From: Candidatus Saccharimonadota bacterium
GTDB lineage: Bacteria > Patescibacteriota > Saccharimonadia > Saccharimonadales > Saccharimonadaceae
Assembly (NCBI GenBank): GCA_024699125.1
Contig: JAILQE010000003.1
Coordinates: 1-57,883, forward strand
Direction of reading: 5' to 3'
DNA: 57,883 nucleotides
The notes below the pieces were generated by a model. The model saw nothing but the letters and a program-made list of their open reading frames with translations. It ran no database searches and was not told where the DNA came from. Both the position numbers and the translations under genes were made by a program. Shown in pieces: positions 50,439 through 57,883 of this stretch. Numbering within the stretch: the stretch's first letter is position 1; each line of letters begins with the position of its first letter.

Positions 50439-51362
50439 TTAGCTTTTCTGGGGAAAGTTGTCCGCGATAATCTTAACTGCTCTCTTAAGGAGCTTTTCAT
50501 ATTCATCGGCGGAGATTTCCTTCTTCTTTTCTTCGATTTCCCCATTATCCTTGGAGAAATGTTCCCAACTGAGTTCATACTCCACTTCTCTGGGTCCGTC
50601 ATAGACGATCTTAGTTACGCCGGCGTCTGCATCAGCAATCGCTTCCGTAAGCTTTCTGACCTTGGTATTAGCTTCGTCATCGTCATCGAAAATCTCGCGA
50701 AGCAGCTCCTGATATTCTTCGACCTTTTCCGGGCCGTCAGGGTTCCACTTCTTGATAAGATCGTGCCCATAAATAGCAGCAACGATGATCTTGCGCGTCC
50801 GGCTGTCGACCAACTGGGTCTTTTTTAACCACTGGTTAGCAACATAAGCCGAGCACTGAGCGTGCCCGTAGGAGCTTATCTCGCCATCCTTATTGGTCTG
50901 GCCGCACCACTTCTTCCCGATGTCGTGAAGAAAGCCACAAAGAATGTAGGTAATCGGAGTTTTGGTTTCCCCTTTTTCTACCCTATCGGCATTTTTCACG
51001 CTATCCAGATAATTGTCATCCATCTGGACAGTCACGAGAGATTCGTGTGCGCGCAGAGTCTGTTCAAGATGATAGCATGAAGCTATCAAGCCAACCGGTC
51101 CAGTTAAGTGCGTGACGTCGGCCTTTTTGGCCTCCGGATTACGCTCATAAAGGTATTCATCGTCACCGATTTTAAATAGATCAGTGTAAGCATCGCCTTT
51201 ACTAAGTCCCTCCAGACTAAAGTCCGGATTCTCGAGAACTACAATAAAGGCATCTCTTTCGTCTTTTGGCAAATCTTTGAGCAACACCTTCGGTGAAACG
51301 AAGAGCACGTCCAAAATCGACGCCTGCCCAAAGATACTAGCTAAAGTTTTCTCGTCCTGCAT
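50439..51362 (-). CDS. HD-domain protein, probable phosphohydrolase
   Basis: 307 residues, no membrane segment. YHLEQTLRAHE and CGFLHDIGKKWCG supply the His and His-Asp metal ligands of the HD fold, and AAIYGHDLIKKW and IADADAG supply later ligands. The substrate is unknown; nucleotides are common. GGAGG lies nine bases before the ATG. The leader holds a perfect GACCTAA-ATC-TTAGGTC hairpin (51411-51427) after TATAAT. Confidence 0.75.
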   Translation of the reverse strand: MQDEKTLASIFGQASILDVLFVSPKVLLKDLPKDERDAFIVVLENPDFSLEGLSKGDAYTDLFKIGDDEYLYERNPEAKKADVTHLTGPVGLIASCYHLEQTLRAHESLVTVQMDDNYLDSVKNADRVEKGETKTPITYILCGFLHDIGKKWCGQTNKDGEISSYGHAQCSAYVANQWLKKTQLVDSRTRKIIVAAIYGHDLIKKWNPDGPEKVEEYQELLREIFDDDDEANTKVRKLTEAIADADAGVTKIVYDGPREVEYELSWEHFSKDNGEIEEKKKEISADEYEKLLKRAVKIIADNFPQKS

Positions 51363-51474
51363 AAAAAGCCACCTCCAAATTGTTTTGTACTAGCCTTTCG
51401 GCCCTAAAAATGTGACCTAAGATTTAGGTCATCATATAATTATACCGCAAAATTAATAAAAAGTCAAGAAAGCA

Positions 51475-51502
51475 AAACCACCATCCGGTAAGATGGCGGT
51501 TT
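51475..51502 (-). terminator. terminator of the clpC-clpP operon
   Basis: AAACCGCCATC-TTACCG-GATGGTGGTTT on the minus strand, just after the clpP stop. Confidence 0.75.
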
Positions 51503-51516
51503 AACTTTTACCTGTT

Positions 51517-52098
51517 TTATTTGATAATTTTGTCGATAATACCGTATTTTTTGGCTTCTTCGGCAGACATCCAGTGGTCGCGATCCATGTCTTTTTCGAC
51601 CTGTTCCAGAGATTTACCGGTGTTTTTGGCAAAGATTTCGGCCAGGCGTTTCTTGAGGAAAATTCCCTCTTTGAGCATGATTTCTTGGTCGGTAATCTTC
51701 CCTTCGGTGCCGGAGGATGGCTGGTGAATCATGATGCGGGAGTTCTCGAGGCAGAAACGTTTACCTTTGGCGCCACAAGAGAGCAACATCGCGCCCATCG
51801 AGGCTTGCAGGCCGATACCAATGGTCTCGACCTCTGGCTCGATGTAGTTCATCGTGTCGATAATGGCAAGGCCGTCATAAACTGAGCCGCCAGGGGAGTT
51901 GATATAGAGTTTGATAGGCTTCTTTGGGTCCTCGTGCGCAAGGTAAAGCAGCTGCGCAATCACGAGGTTGGCAGTGTGGGCGTTCACGTCTTCGCCGAGG
52001 AAAATAATGCGGTCCTTTAAAAGGCGCGAGTAAATATCAAACGCGCGCTCGCCGCGGTTTGATTCCTCGATAATAGTTGGTACTAGATAATCTTTCAT
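51517..52098 (-). CDS. clpP: ATP-dependent Clp protease proteolytic subunit
   Basis: 193 residues. Catalytic Ser in [14 protein letters not shown], His in MIHQPSSG, Asp in the [20 protein letters not shown] segment. It forms the tetradecameric chamber fed by ClpC. AAGGAG is five bases before the ATG and only nine bases separate it from clpC, so both are under the CIRCE operator. Confidence 0.96.
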   Translation of the reverse strand: MKDYLVPTIIEESNRGERAFDIYSRLLKDRIIFLGEDVNAHTANLVIAQLLYLAHEDPKKPIKLYINSPGGSVYDGLAIIDTMNYIEPEVETIGIGLQASMGAMLLSCGAKGKRFCLENSRIMIHQPSSGTEGKITDQEIMLKEGIFLKKRLAEIFAKNTGKSLEQVEKDMDRDHWMSAEEAKKYGIIDKIIK

Positions 52099-52107
52099 AT
52101 CGTCTCC

Positions 52108-54573
52108 TTATTTTTGTAACGTTAGCTTATTTTTAACGAGTTTAAGAGTTGGAATGTCGCCTTTTTTGAGACGTTCGCCGATGATAGCTTCAGAAAGCAG
52201 GGATTCAACTTCGTCTTCGATAACGCGGCGAAGCGGGCGGGCGCCATTCTTTGGATCGTAACCTTTTTTGATGAGGTGTTCCTTAGCGGCGGCATCCACT
52301 TTAAGGCCGATGCCCTTCTTGGCCAGGCGGACTTTGAGGTCATCAATCAGATTATCGAAGATTTTTTCAACGTCTTTCTTGGTGAGAGCGTGGAAGACCA
52401 CAATGTTGTCGAGACGGTTAATCAGCTCTGGGCGCATGGTCTTTTTGAGGGCCTTCATGGCGTAGGCTTTGTTTTCTTCGTATTCTTCTTTCAGGGCCTT
52501 TTTATCATTTGGCGTTTTGGCGGTAAAGCCAAGTTCGGATTCGCGGTACATGTCGGCCGAGCCAAGATTGGAAGTCAAGATCACGATGGTGTTATTGAAT
52601 TTAACTTTGTTGCCCTGGCCATCGGTAAGGACGCCGTCCTCGAGAATTTGGAGAAGCATATTAAAGACGTCTGGGTGTGCCTTTTCGATTTCGTCAAAGA
52701 GCACTACGGAATATGGTTTGCGGCGCACGGCTTCGGTGAGTTTGCCACCGTCGTCGTAACCGACGTAGCCGGCCGGGGCGCCAACTAGGCGCGAAACGTT
52801 GTGTTTTTCGCCAAATTCAGACATATCAATCTTGATCAGGGCGTTTTCGCCACCAAAGACTTCGCGCGCAATCACGCGGGCAAGCTCGGTTTTACCAACG
52901 CCAGTAGGGCCCATAAAGATGAACGAGCCAATCGGGCGGCGTGGGTCGGCGATGCCGGAACGGCCGCGGCGCACAGCCTTAGCTACCGCTTCGACGGCTT
53001 CATCTTGGCCGATGATGGATTCTTTCAAATGATCTTCTAGGTTAAGTAGCATTTTAAGCTCCGAGCCGTGTACTTTGGACACCGGAATGCCGGTTTTAAG
53101 AGATACAGCCGTAGCCAAATTCTCTTCGGTAAGGGTTGGGGTTTCGGTCTTTTTGATGCCCTTTTTCTCGAGTTTTTTGATTTCCTCTTCGATTCTAATC
53201 AGCTCAGTCTTATAATTGGCGGCCGCCTCGTAGTTTTCCTTTTCGGCCTCCGCAGCAATCTTATCTTGCAGAGTGGATTGCTCGATTTTGAGCTTTTTGT
53301 ACACGCCGCCACCTTTTTTATCGGCCGCAACCTTGGCGATAGCGCTAGCTTCGTCGATAATGTCGATGACTTTGTCTGGCATAAAGCGGTCGTTGATGTA
53401 GCGCGAGGCCATATTGATGGCGGTATCGAGGATTTTATCTGGGATCACCACGCCGTGGTGCTTTTCGTAGGCGCCTTTGACGCCTTTCAAAATGCGGAGA
53501 GTCACGGCGGCGCTCGGCTCCTCCACCATCACGGTTTGGAAGCGGCGCGAGAGAGCCTTATCTTTTTCGATAGTCTTGCGATATTCATCAAGCGTGGTAG
53601 CACCAATCAAATTAAGGGAGTTTCTGGCCAGGGCTGGCTTTAAGATGTTTGCGGCATCCATCGAGCCTTCGGAAGAGCCAGCGCCGCAGAGCAAATGAAT
53701 CTCGTCGATAAAGAGTAAGATCGAATCGTCGCCGGTGGCTTCGTCGATAATTCCCTTGATGCGTTCTTCGAATTCGCCGCGGAACTTGGTGCCGGCCACC
53801 ACCGAGCTTAGATCTACTTGGTAAATATGTTTGCCAATCAAAGCGCCCGGCACGTCGTTTTTGACGATGCGAGTAGCTAGACCCTCGACGATGGCGGTTT
53901 TACCTACGCCGGCCTCACCTATAAGAACTGGGTTCGATTTGGTGCGGCGGCAAAGCACGGTGACCACGCGCTCGATTTCGTTTTCGCGGCCAATCACGGC
54001 GTCGAGCTTGCCGGCGCGCGCTTCTTCGGTCAAATCCTTGCCATAGCGGCCGAGGAATTTGAGTGGAGCCTTGCGCAAATATTTGGCTTTTTCGTTTTTG
54101 AGTTTTTCTTCTTTGGTCTGCTTTTCGGTTAAATCTTCAATGTCATTCAAGATTTTTTCGATATCAACGTTTAGATCCGCCAAAATCAGCGCCGCGCGGG
54201 AGTTGGTTTGCGAAAGCAGTGAATAAAGCAAATGCTCGGTACCGATTACGGAGAGGCCTTGCTCTTTGGTGAAGTTACGCGCCATACGCATGGTTAAGAT
54301 TACGGATTCAGAGAGCGACATCATCGCCATATCAGAACCTGGCACGTCGGCGGCTGGCTTGCCGAGCGCTTTTTCTACGTCATCTAATGTAACGTTTTGC
54401 TCGCGCAACATCCTGGCGCCAGTTGAAATATCCATTGCTAAAATACCCATCAAAAGATGCTCAGTGCCCATAAAGCCGCGGTTGTATTTTTTGCTAAAGA
54501 AGTCGGCTTTTTGGAGTGCAAAACGAGCATTCTCAGAGAGTTTGTTCATTATTTCACTAAATTCTTCTTGCAT
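52108..54573 (-). CDS. clpC: ClpC-type AAA+ unfoldase
   Basis: 821 residues. Two Clp-N repeats ([22 protein letters not shown]), first AAA domain ([29 protein letters not shown]), a short ClpC-like middle domain with a UVR-like stretch ([14 protein letters not shown]), second AAA domain ([29 protein letters not shown]) and an LGF loop (ESELGFTAK) for ClpP docking. ATG at 54571-54573 is six bases after AATAAT. A complete CIRCE lies just upstream. Confidence 0.95.
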   Translation of the reverse strand: MQEEFSEIMNKLSENARFALQKADFFSKKYNRGFMGTEHLLMGILAMDISTGARMLREQNVTLDDVEKALGKPAADVPGSDMAMMSLSESVILTMRMARNFTKEQGLSVIGTEHLLYSLLSQTNSRAALILADLNVDIEKILNDIEDLTEKQTKEEKLKNEKAKYLRKAPLKFLGRYGKDLTEEARAGKLDAVIGRENEIERVVTVLCRRTKSNPVLIGEAGVGKTAIVEGLATRIVKNDVPGALIGKHIYQVDLSSVVAGTKFRGEFEERIKGIIDEATGDDSILLFIDEIHLLCGAGSSEGSMDAANILKPALARNSLNLIGATTLDEYRKTIEKDKALSRRFQTVMVEEPSAAVTLRILKGVKGAYEKHHGVVIPDKILDTAINMASRYINDRFMPDKVIDIIDEASAIAKVAADKKGGGVYKKLKIEQSTLQDKIAAEAEKENYEAAANYKTELIRIEEEIKKLEKKGIKKTETPTLTEENLATAVSLKTGIPVSKVHGSELKMLLNLEDHLKESIIGQDEAVEAVAKAVRRGRSGIADPRRPIGSFIFMGPTGVGKTELARVIAREVFGGENALIKIDMSEFGEKHNVSRLVGAPAGYVGYDDGGKLTEAVRRKPYSVVLFDEIEKAHPDVFNMLLQILEDGVLTDGQGNKVKFNNTIVILTSNLGSADMYRESELGFTAKTPNDKKALKEEYEENKAYAMKALKKTMRPELINRLDNIVVFHALTKKDVEKIFDNLIDDLKVRLAKKGIGLKVDAAAKEHLIKKGYDPKNGARPLRRVIEDEVESLLSEAIIGERLKKGDIPTLKLVKNKLTLQK

Positions 54574-54590
54574 ACCCCCATTATTGCACA

Positions 54591-54617
54591 TTAGCACTCA
54601 TTATGCAAGAGTGCTAA
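54591..54617. promoter_or_regulatory. CIRCE operator (HrcA site)
   Basis: TTAGCACTC, nine bases, GAGTGCTAA: a perfect consensus. It lies directly upstream of the clpC -10 box (TGTGCAATAAT), so HrcA should repress the clpC-clpP operon until heat shock. The stop codon of the next gene (TAG, 54614-54616) lies inside its right half. hrcA itself is not in the window. Confidence 0.95.
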
Positions 54618-54799
54618 TGCGAAAGACTTGTCAGATGCCAATGGTCGCCATACTCACACTTATAAACCCCAAATTTGCCACCGTGATCATACTCGGCAAC
54701 TTTGGCCGCCACCTCGGCTTCTTCACGGGTGTCGTAGACAATCTTCTCAGTTTCGCCGACCCAGCATTTTTTGAGACTAAGCTCCATGATTTTTTTCAT
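54614..54799 (-). CDS. small unknown protein (61 aa)
   Basis: [20 protein letters not shown]..., with conserved-looking aromatic/Cys end [17 protein letters not shown] know similar short proteins only as hypothetical. ATG at 54797-54799 is seven bases after TATAAT (54807-54812). Its stop lies in the CIRCE element, so the transcript may run on into clpC. Confidence 0.65.
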   Translation of the reverse strand: MKKIMELSLKKCWVGETEKIVYDTREEAEVAAKVAEYDHGGKFGVYKCEYGDHWHLTSLSH

Positions 54800-54806
54800 A
54801 CTAATT

Positions 54807-54816
54807 ATTATATAAT
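54807..54816. promoter_or_regulatory. overlapping divergent -10 boxes
   Basis: ATTATATAAT carries a minus-strand TATAAT (54807-54812) for the 61-residue gene and a plus-strand TATAAT (54811-54816) for rubrerythrin; they share two bases and cannot be used at once. Confidence 0.7.
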
Positions 54817-54832
54817 AGAACAAAGGAGTAAT

Positions 54833-55372
54833 ATGAATTTACAAGGTACCAAAACTGAACAAAATTTAAAGGCTGCGTTCGCCGGTGAGTCCGAAGCGCG
54901 CAACAAATATTCTTACTTTGCTTCCAAAGCCAAAAAAGATGGCTACGAGCAAATCGCCGCTATCTTTGAAGAAACCGCTAACAACGAAAAAGAGCACGCC
55001 AAAATGTGGTTCAAGCTGCTCGAGGGCGGCGAGGTAAAATCTACCCCAGAAAACTTGGCCGCTGCTGCCGCTGGCGAAAACTACGAGTGGACCAACATGT
55101 ACGCTGAGTTCGCCAAGACCGCTCGCGAAGAGGGTTTTGATGAAATTGCTGAAAAATTTGAAGGCGTTGCCGCAATCGAAAAATCCCACGAAGAACGCTA
55201 CCGCAAATTACTCAAAAATATCGAGGACAAGGTAGTATTCTCTGACGAAGGTGACACAATTTGGGTCTGCCGTAACTGTGGCCACATTGTAATTGGCAAG
55301 GAGGCCCCAGAGGTTTGCCCAGTTTGTGCGCACCCACAGTCTTACTTCGAGCGCCGCGCCACCAACTATTAG
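54833..55372 (+). CDS. rubrerythrin
   Basis: 179 residues. Diiron four-helix domain with [29 protein letters not shown] and [14 protein letters not shown], then a C-terminal rubredoxin-like iron site (CRNCGH ... CPVCAHP). It reduces peroxide, fitting an anaerobic or microaerophilic life. AAGGAG is four bases before the ATG. Confidence 0.95.
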   Translation: MNLQGTKTEQNLKAAFAGESEARNKYSYFASKAKKDGYEQIAAIFEETANNEKEHAKMWFKLLEGGEVKSTPENLAAAAAGENYEWTNMYAEFAKTAREEGFDEIAEKFEGVAAIEKSHEERYRKLLKNIEDKVVFSDEGDTIWVCRNCGHIVIGKEAPEVCPVCAHPQSYFERRATNY

Positions 55373-55402
55373 AGCGCGTAAAGTTCCGCCGAAAATCGCA
55401 AC

Positions 55403-55433
55403 AAAAAAAAGAGGCCTTAAAGGCCTCTTTTTT
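55403..55433. terminator. bidirectional terminator between rubrerythrin and galU
   Basis: AAAAAAGAGGCCT-TA-AGGCCTCTTTTTT; no loop bases beyond the central pair region. Confidence 0.88.
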
Positions 55434-55437
55434 GAGA

Positions 55438-56268
55438 TTATTTCTTGCCGCAAACGACGTTATTTGCGTGGACCCAACCATCCACGGTACCACCATCAAG
55501 GTATTCACCGCTGGTGCGGGCTGCGCGGAAGACGCCGCCATTCTCAATGTAGGTCGCAAATGGATCGGTAATCATATATTCTTGATCGAGCGGACCAAAA
55601 TCATGCTCCTTAACATACTTCACGATCTCCTGAAGCATCGATGGAGACAAGATATATTTACTGACGCTAGCAAGTCCCGTAACTTGTTCTGGTTTTGGCT
55701 TCTCGGTGATTTTGACGATTTTTTCGTCTTCAATAGTAAGTGCGCCACCATTTAATAGGGCTTCTTCTGGGTGGTCGATAGCGATCAAAGCAGATTCTTC
55801 GTCGCTTTTTACAGCTTCAAGCAAAGATTCAGCGGCAGATGGGCCATCTGGATTCCAGATAAAATCGTCGCCCATAAACACGAAGACCGGCTCATTAATT
55901 TTAAATTCTTCTACTACCATCGCCACTGGCACAGCGGTACCATAACGGCTGGATGGATCCTGAACGGTGTAGTGAATTGTTACATCGTCTGGTAAAGTCT
56001 TGGCGAGTTTCAAGCGATCCTCTTTGCCGCGATCGATCAAATATTGGTTGAGCGCGAGGTTGTCTTGATAAAACTCACGGACCTGGCATGGTTCAACGTT
56101 CGAAATCACCATATAGATGTCTTTCACGCCAGCTTTGATTAGTTCTTGCACTGAATAATCTACCAATGGGCGATTACCAACTGGAAGCATAGACTTCTCG
56201 ATAATCTTGGTGATTGGTAGGCGTCGCGTCCCCCATCCCGCAACTGGAATAATTGCTTTCGTAATCAT
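55438..56268 (-). CDS. galU: UTP-glucose-1-phosphate uridylyltransferase
   Basis: 276 residues. KAIIPVAGWGTRRLPITKIIEKSMLPVGNRPLVDY is the nucleotidyltransferase signature; FVFMGDDFIWN and ITEKPKPEQ are as in GalU. It makes UDP-glucose for glycans. The ATG at 56266-56268 follows TACAAT by nine bases; the longer ORF start would lie inside gpmI. Confidence 0.92.
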   Translation of the reverse strand: MITKAIIPVAGWGTRRLPITKIIEKSMLPVGNRPLVDYSVQELIKAGVKDIYMVISNVEPCQVREFYQDNLALNQYLIDRGKEDRLKLAKTLPDDVTIHYTVQDPSSRYGTAVPVAMVVEEFKINEPVFVFMGDDFIWNPDGPSAAESLLEAVKSDEESALIAIDHPEEALLNGGALTIEDEKIVKITEKPKPEQVTGLASVSKYILSPSMLQEIVKYVKEHDFGPLDQEYMITDPFATYIENGGVFRAARTSGEYLDGGTVDGWVHANNVVCGKK

Positions 56269-56299
56269 AATAGATTCATTGTAGCACAAAAAACTTAAA

Positions 56300-57871
56300 T
56301 TAGGCACGCACAAGTGGCGGTTGCCAAGAGTCTGGATAATCGGTCTCGCCGAGCAAAACCGCAACAGTGGCGGCAAGGTTAGCCAGGCCCGGTTTTTCTA
56401 CTTGGTTAATCTGAACTTTGTCGCTGCAGACGATAAATGGCACGATGTTGGTGGTGTGCGCGGTTTTTGGTTCGCCTTTTTCATCCAGGAGTTCTTCGAC
56501 GTTGCCGTGGTCTGCCACCACAATTAAAACGCCGCCGAGCTTTTCGACTTCCTTGTATAGGCGATTTAGCTCAAAATCCACTGCTTCTACTGCAATCGTG
56601 GCAGCCTCAAGGTCGGCAGAGTGACCCACCATGTCGCCGTTTGGATAATTCAAGCGAATAAACTTATAGTTCCTAAGATTTTCAATAACAGTATCAGTAA
56701 TTTCGGCCGCTTTCATCCATGGGCGGGTGACAGGTTCTTCGGTACCAGATGGAATTTCGATACTATCTTCCCCTTCGGCCGTTTCCCTACTGTTGCCGTT
56801 AAAGTAAAAAGTCACGTGGCCAAATTTAAGAGTTTCTGATACCGCCAGCTGGCTAATGCCGCGGCCACCCAAGAATTGGTTTAAAGTATTCGTGATCTTG
56901 AATGGTGGCACCAAGCAGTTTTCTGGCAAATGTTTGGTTTGATCGTATTCAGTGAGAGCGGCAAAGTAAATATCTTCTGGCTTAAAATTACCTCTGTTAA
57001 ACGGCGCAAAATCTGGTTCAGTGAAGGCACGAGTAATTTCGATGGCGCGATCAGCACGAAAATCAAAATTAATCACTGAGTCGCCCTCTTTAACGATGCC
57101 AATCGGGCGATCCGCGTCGTCTACCACCACAAAAGCTGGTAGATTTTGATCTTGGATCTCTGGATCATCGCGGCGAAAACGTTCAATTGCGTCTGCGGCA
57201 CTAAATACATAATTATCGGCTACACCTTTGACCATCATATTGAAGCCGCGCTCCACCACTTGCCAATCGTTTTCGTAGCGGTCCGCAACCGTAATCATGC
57301 GACCACCACCCGAGGCGATTCTAAAATCGGCATAATCGAACTTGGTAAAGAATTTCTCGATTTCTTCAATGTATTTTTCGGCGGACTGCGGCGGTACATC
57401 GCGGCCGTCCAAAACTGCGTGCAGGCGGATTTTACGAACGCCCTCCATATAGGCTCTCGCGATCATTTTTTCGAGATGTTTGATGTGGCTATGCACGCCA
57501 CCGTCTGACAAAATCCCCACAAAATGCAGGGTAGAATCATTTGAAACTACGTTCTCGATTGCGCTCATCCAAGCTTCAGAATTCCAGATCGAGCCATCCT
57601 CAAAAGCTTCTTCAATGTGCGCCAAACCCTGTTTGTAAATCTGGCCGCAGCCCATGGTTTGGTGGCCAACTTCGGAGTTTCCCATTTGGCCCGGCATCAA
57701 GCCCACGGCCTCGCCGGAAGCATTAATGGCGATATGCGGAAAAACAGCTGATGCCCAGCCAAGAAAAGGAGTACGGGCGCGCGCCAATGCGTTGCCTTCC
57801 TGCTTATTTGAAAGCCCGATGCCATCCATGATGGCAAGAACTACAGGCCCATCAAACTGTAGCGTATCCAT
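56300..57871 (-). CDS. gpmI: 2,3-bisphosphoglycerate-independent phosphoglycerate mutase
   Basis: 523 residues. Catalytic Ser in QMGNSEVGHQ, metal residues in VLAIMDGIG and VVADHGNVEEL, plus LDGRDVPPQSA. Glycolytic enzyme interconverting 3- and 2-phosphoglycerate. TATAAT at the very edge of the window is six bases before the ATG. Confidence 0.96.
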   Translation of the reverse strand: MDTLQFDGPVVLAIMDGIGLSNKQEGNALARARTPFLGWASAVFPHIAINASGEAVGLMPGQMGNSEVGHQTMGCGQIYKQGLAHIEEAFEDGSIWNSEAWMSAIENVVSNDSTLHFVGILSDGGVHSHIKHLEKMIARAYMEGVRKIRLHAVLDGRDVPPQSAEKYIEEIEKFFTKFDYADFRIASGGGRMITVADRYENDWQVVERGFNMMVKGVADNYVFSAADAIERFRRDDPEIQDQNLPAFVVVDDADRPIGIVKEGDSVINFDFRADRAIEITRAFTEPDFAPFNRGNFKPEDIYFAALTEYDQTKHLPENCLVPPFKITNTLNQFLGGRGISQLAVSETLKFGHVTFYFNGNSRETAEGEDSIEIPSGTEEPVTRPWMKAAEITDTVIENLRNYKFIRLNYPNGDMVGHSADLEAATIAVEAVDFELNRLYKEVEKLGGVLIVVADHGNVEELLDEKGEPKTAHTTNIVPFIVCSDKVQINQVEKPGLANLAATVAVLLGETDYPDSWQPPLVRA

Positions 57872-57883
57872 ACAGGTATTATA

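Overview
The window looks like a Patescibacteria/CPR chromosome, most likely Candidatus Saccharibacteria (TM7). This is inference from four things: compact genes of moderate GC; UGA used as an ordinary stop (yggU ends in TGA), which argues against the code-25 Gracilibacteria/SR1; giant secreted proteins built from InlB-type, BspA-type and FISUMP modules; and housekeeping genes scattered singly or in 2-3 gene operons. No 16S gene is present, so the rank below phylum is unknown.

Layout: dus and a NatAB-like ABC exporter (1-3.1 kb); a 2066-residue surface protein with a nuclease-toxin-like gene and a glycine-zipper gene upstream of it (3.2-10.7 kb); a small ORF with a structured leader, a MurD-MurL fusion, rdgB and an ArsP_2-type permease (10.7-15.4 kb); M16 peptidase, secA, hpf, serS, rsmA and a G5/3D protein (15.4-23 kb); a DsbA-like thiol module, an Erm-like methylase, hisS and tRNA-Phe (23.3-26.8 kb); a membrane-anchored protein, an EEP-family protein, tRNA-Val and tRNA-Lys, a DUF1653-FNT fusion and a three-FISUMP surface protein (26.8-34.4 kb); rarA, an MsbA-like ABC transporter, ppa, two unknown genes and glyS (34.5-41.8 kb); recO with a soluble kinase/receiver pair, xseAB, a YbhN-type protein, a Trm11-like methylase and rpmA (42.3-47.9 kb); a PMM-like HAD enzyme, tyrS, rnhA, an HD protein, clpP-clpC under CIRCE, rubrerythrin, galU and gpmI (47.9-57.9 kb).

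Expression follows a two-tier pattern visible in the sequence. Most genes that open a transcript have TATAAT (preceded by TGTG or TGTGN) followed by exactly six, sometimes seven, bases and then ATG, so their mRNAs should be leaderless. Genes inside operons, and secreted or unknown genes, instead have a leader or upstream gene with AGGAG/GGAGG about 3-9 bases before the start.

The most unusual content is a set of large palindromes. Three copies of one element share a 66-bp core with two internal stem-loops (compensatory base changes keep the pairing) but have copy-specific outer arms that are self-complementary. Two copies fill the space between divergent promoters. The third lies in frame inside the Trm11-like methylase. 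Related long inverted repeats follow rarA, glyS, tRNA-Phe and tRNA-Lys, with arms that copy or pair with the adjacent gene end. No transposase is present in the window.
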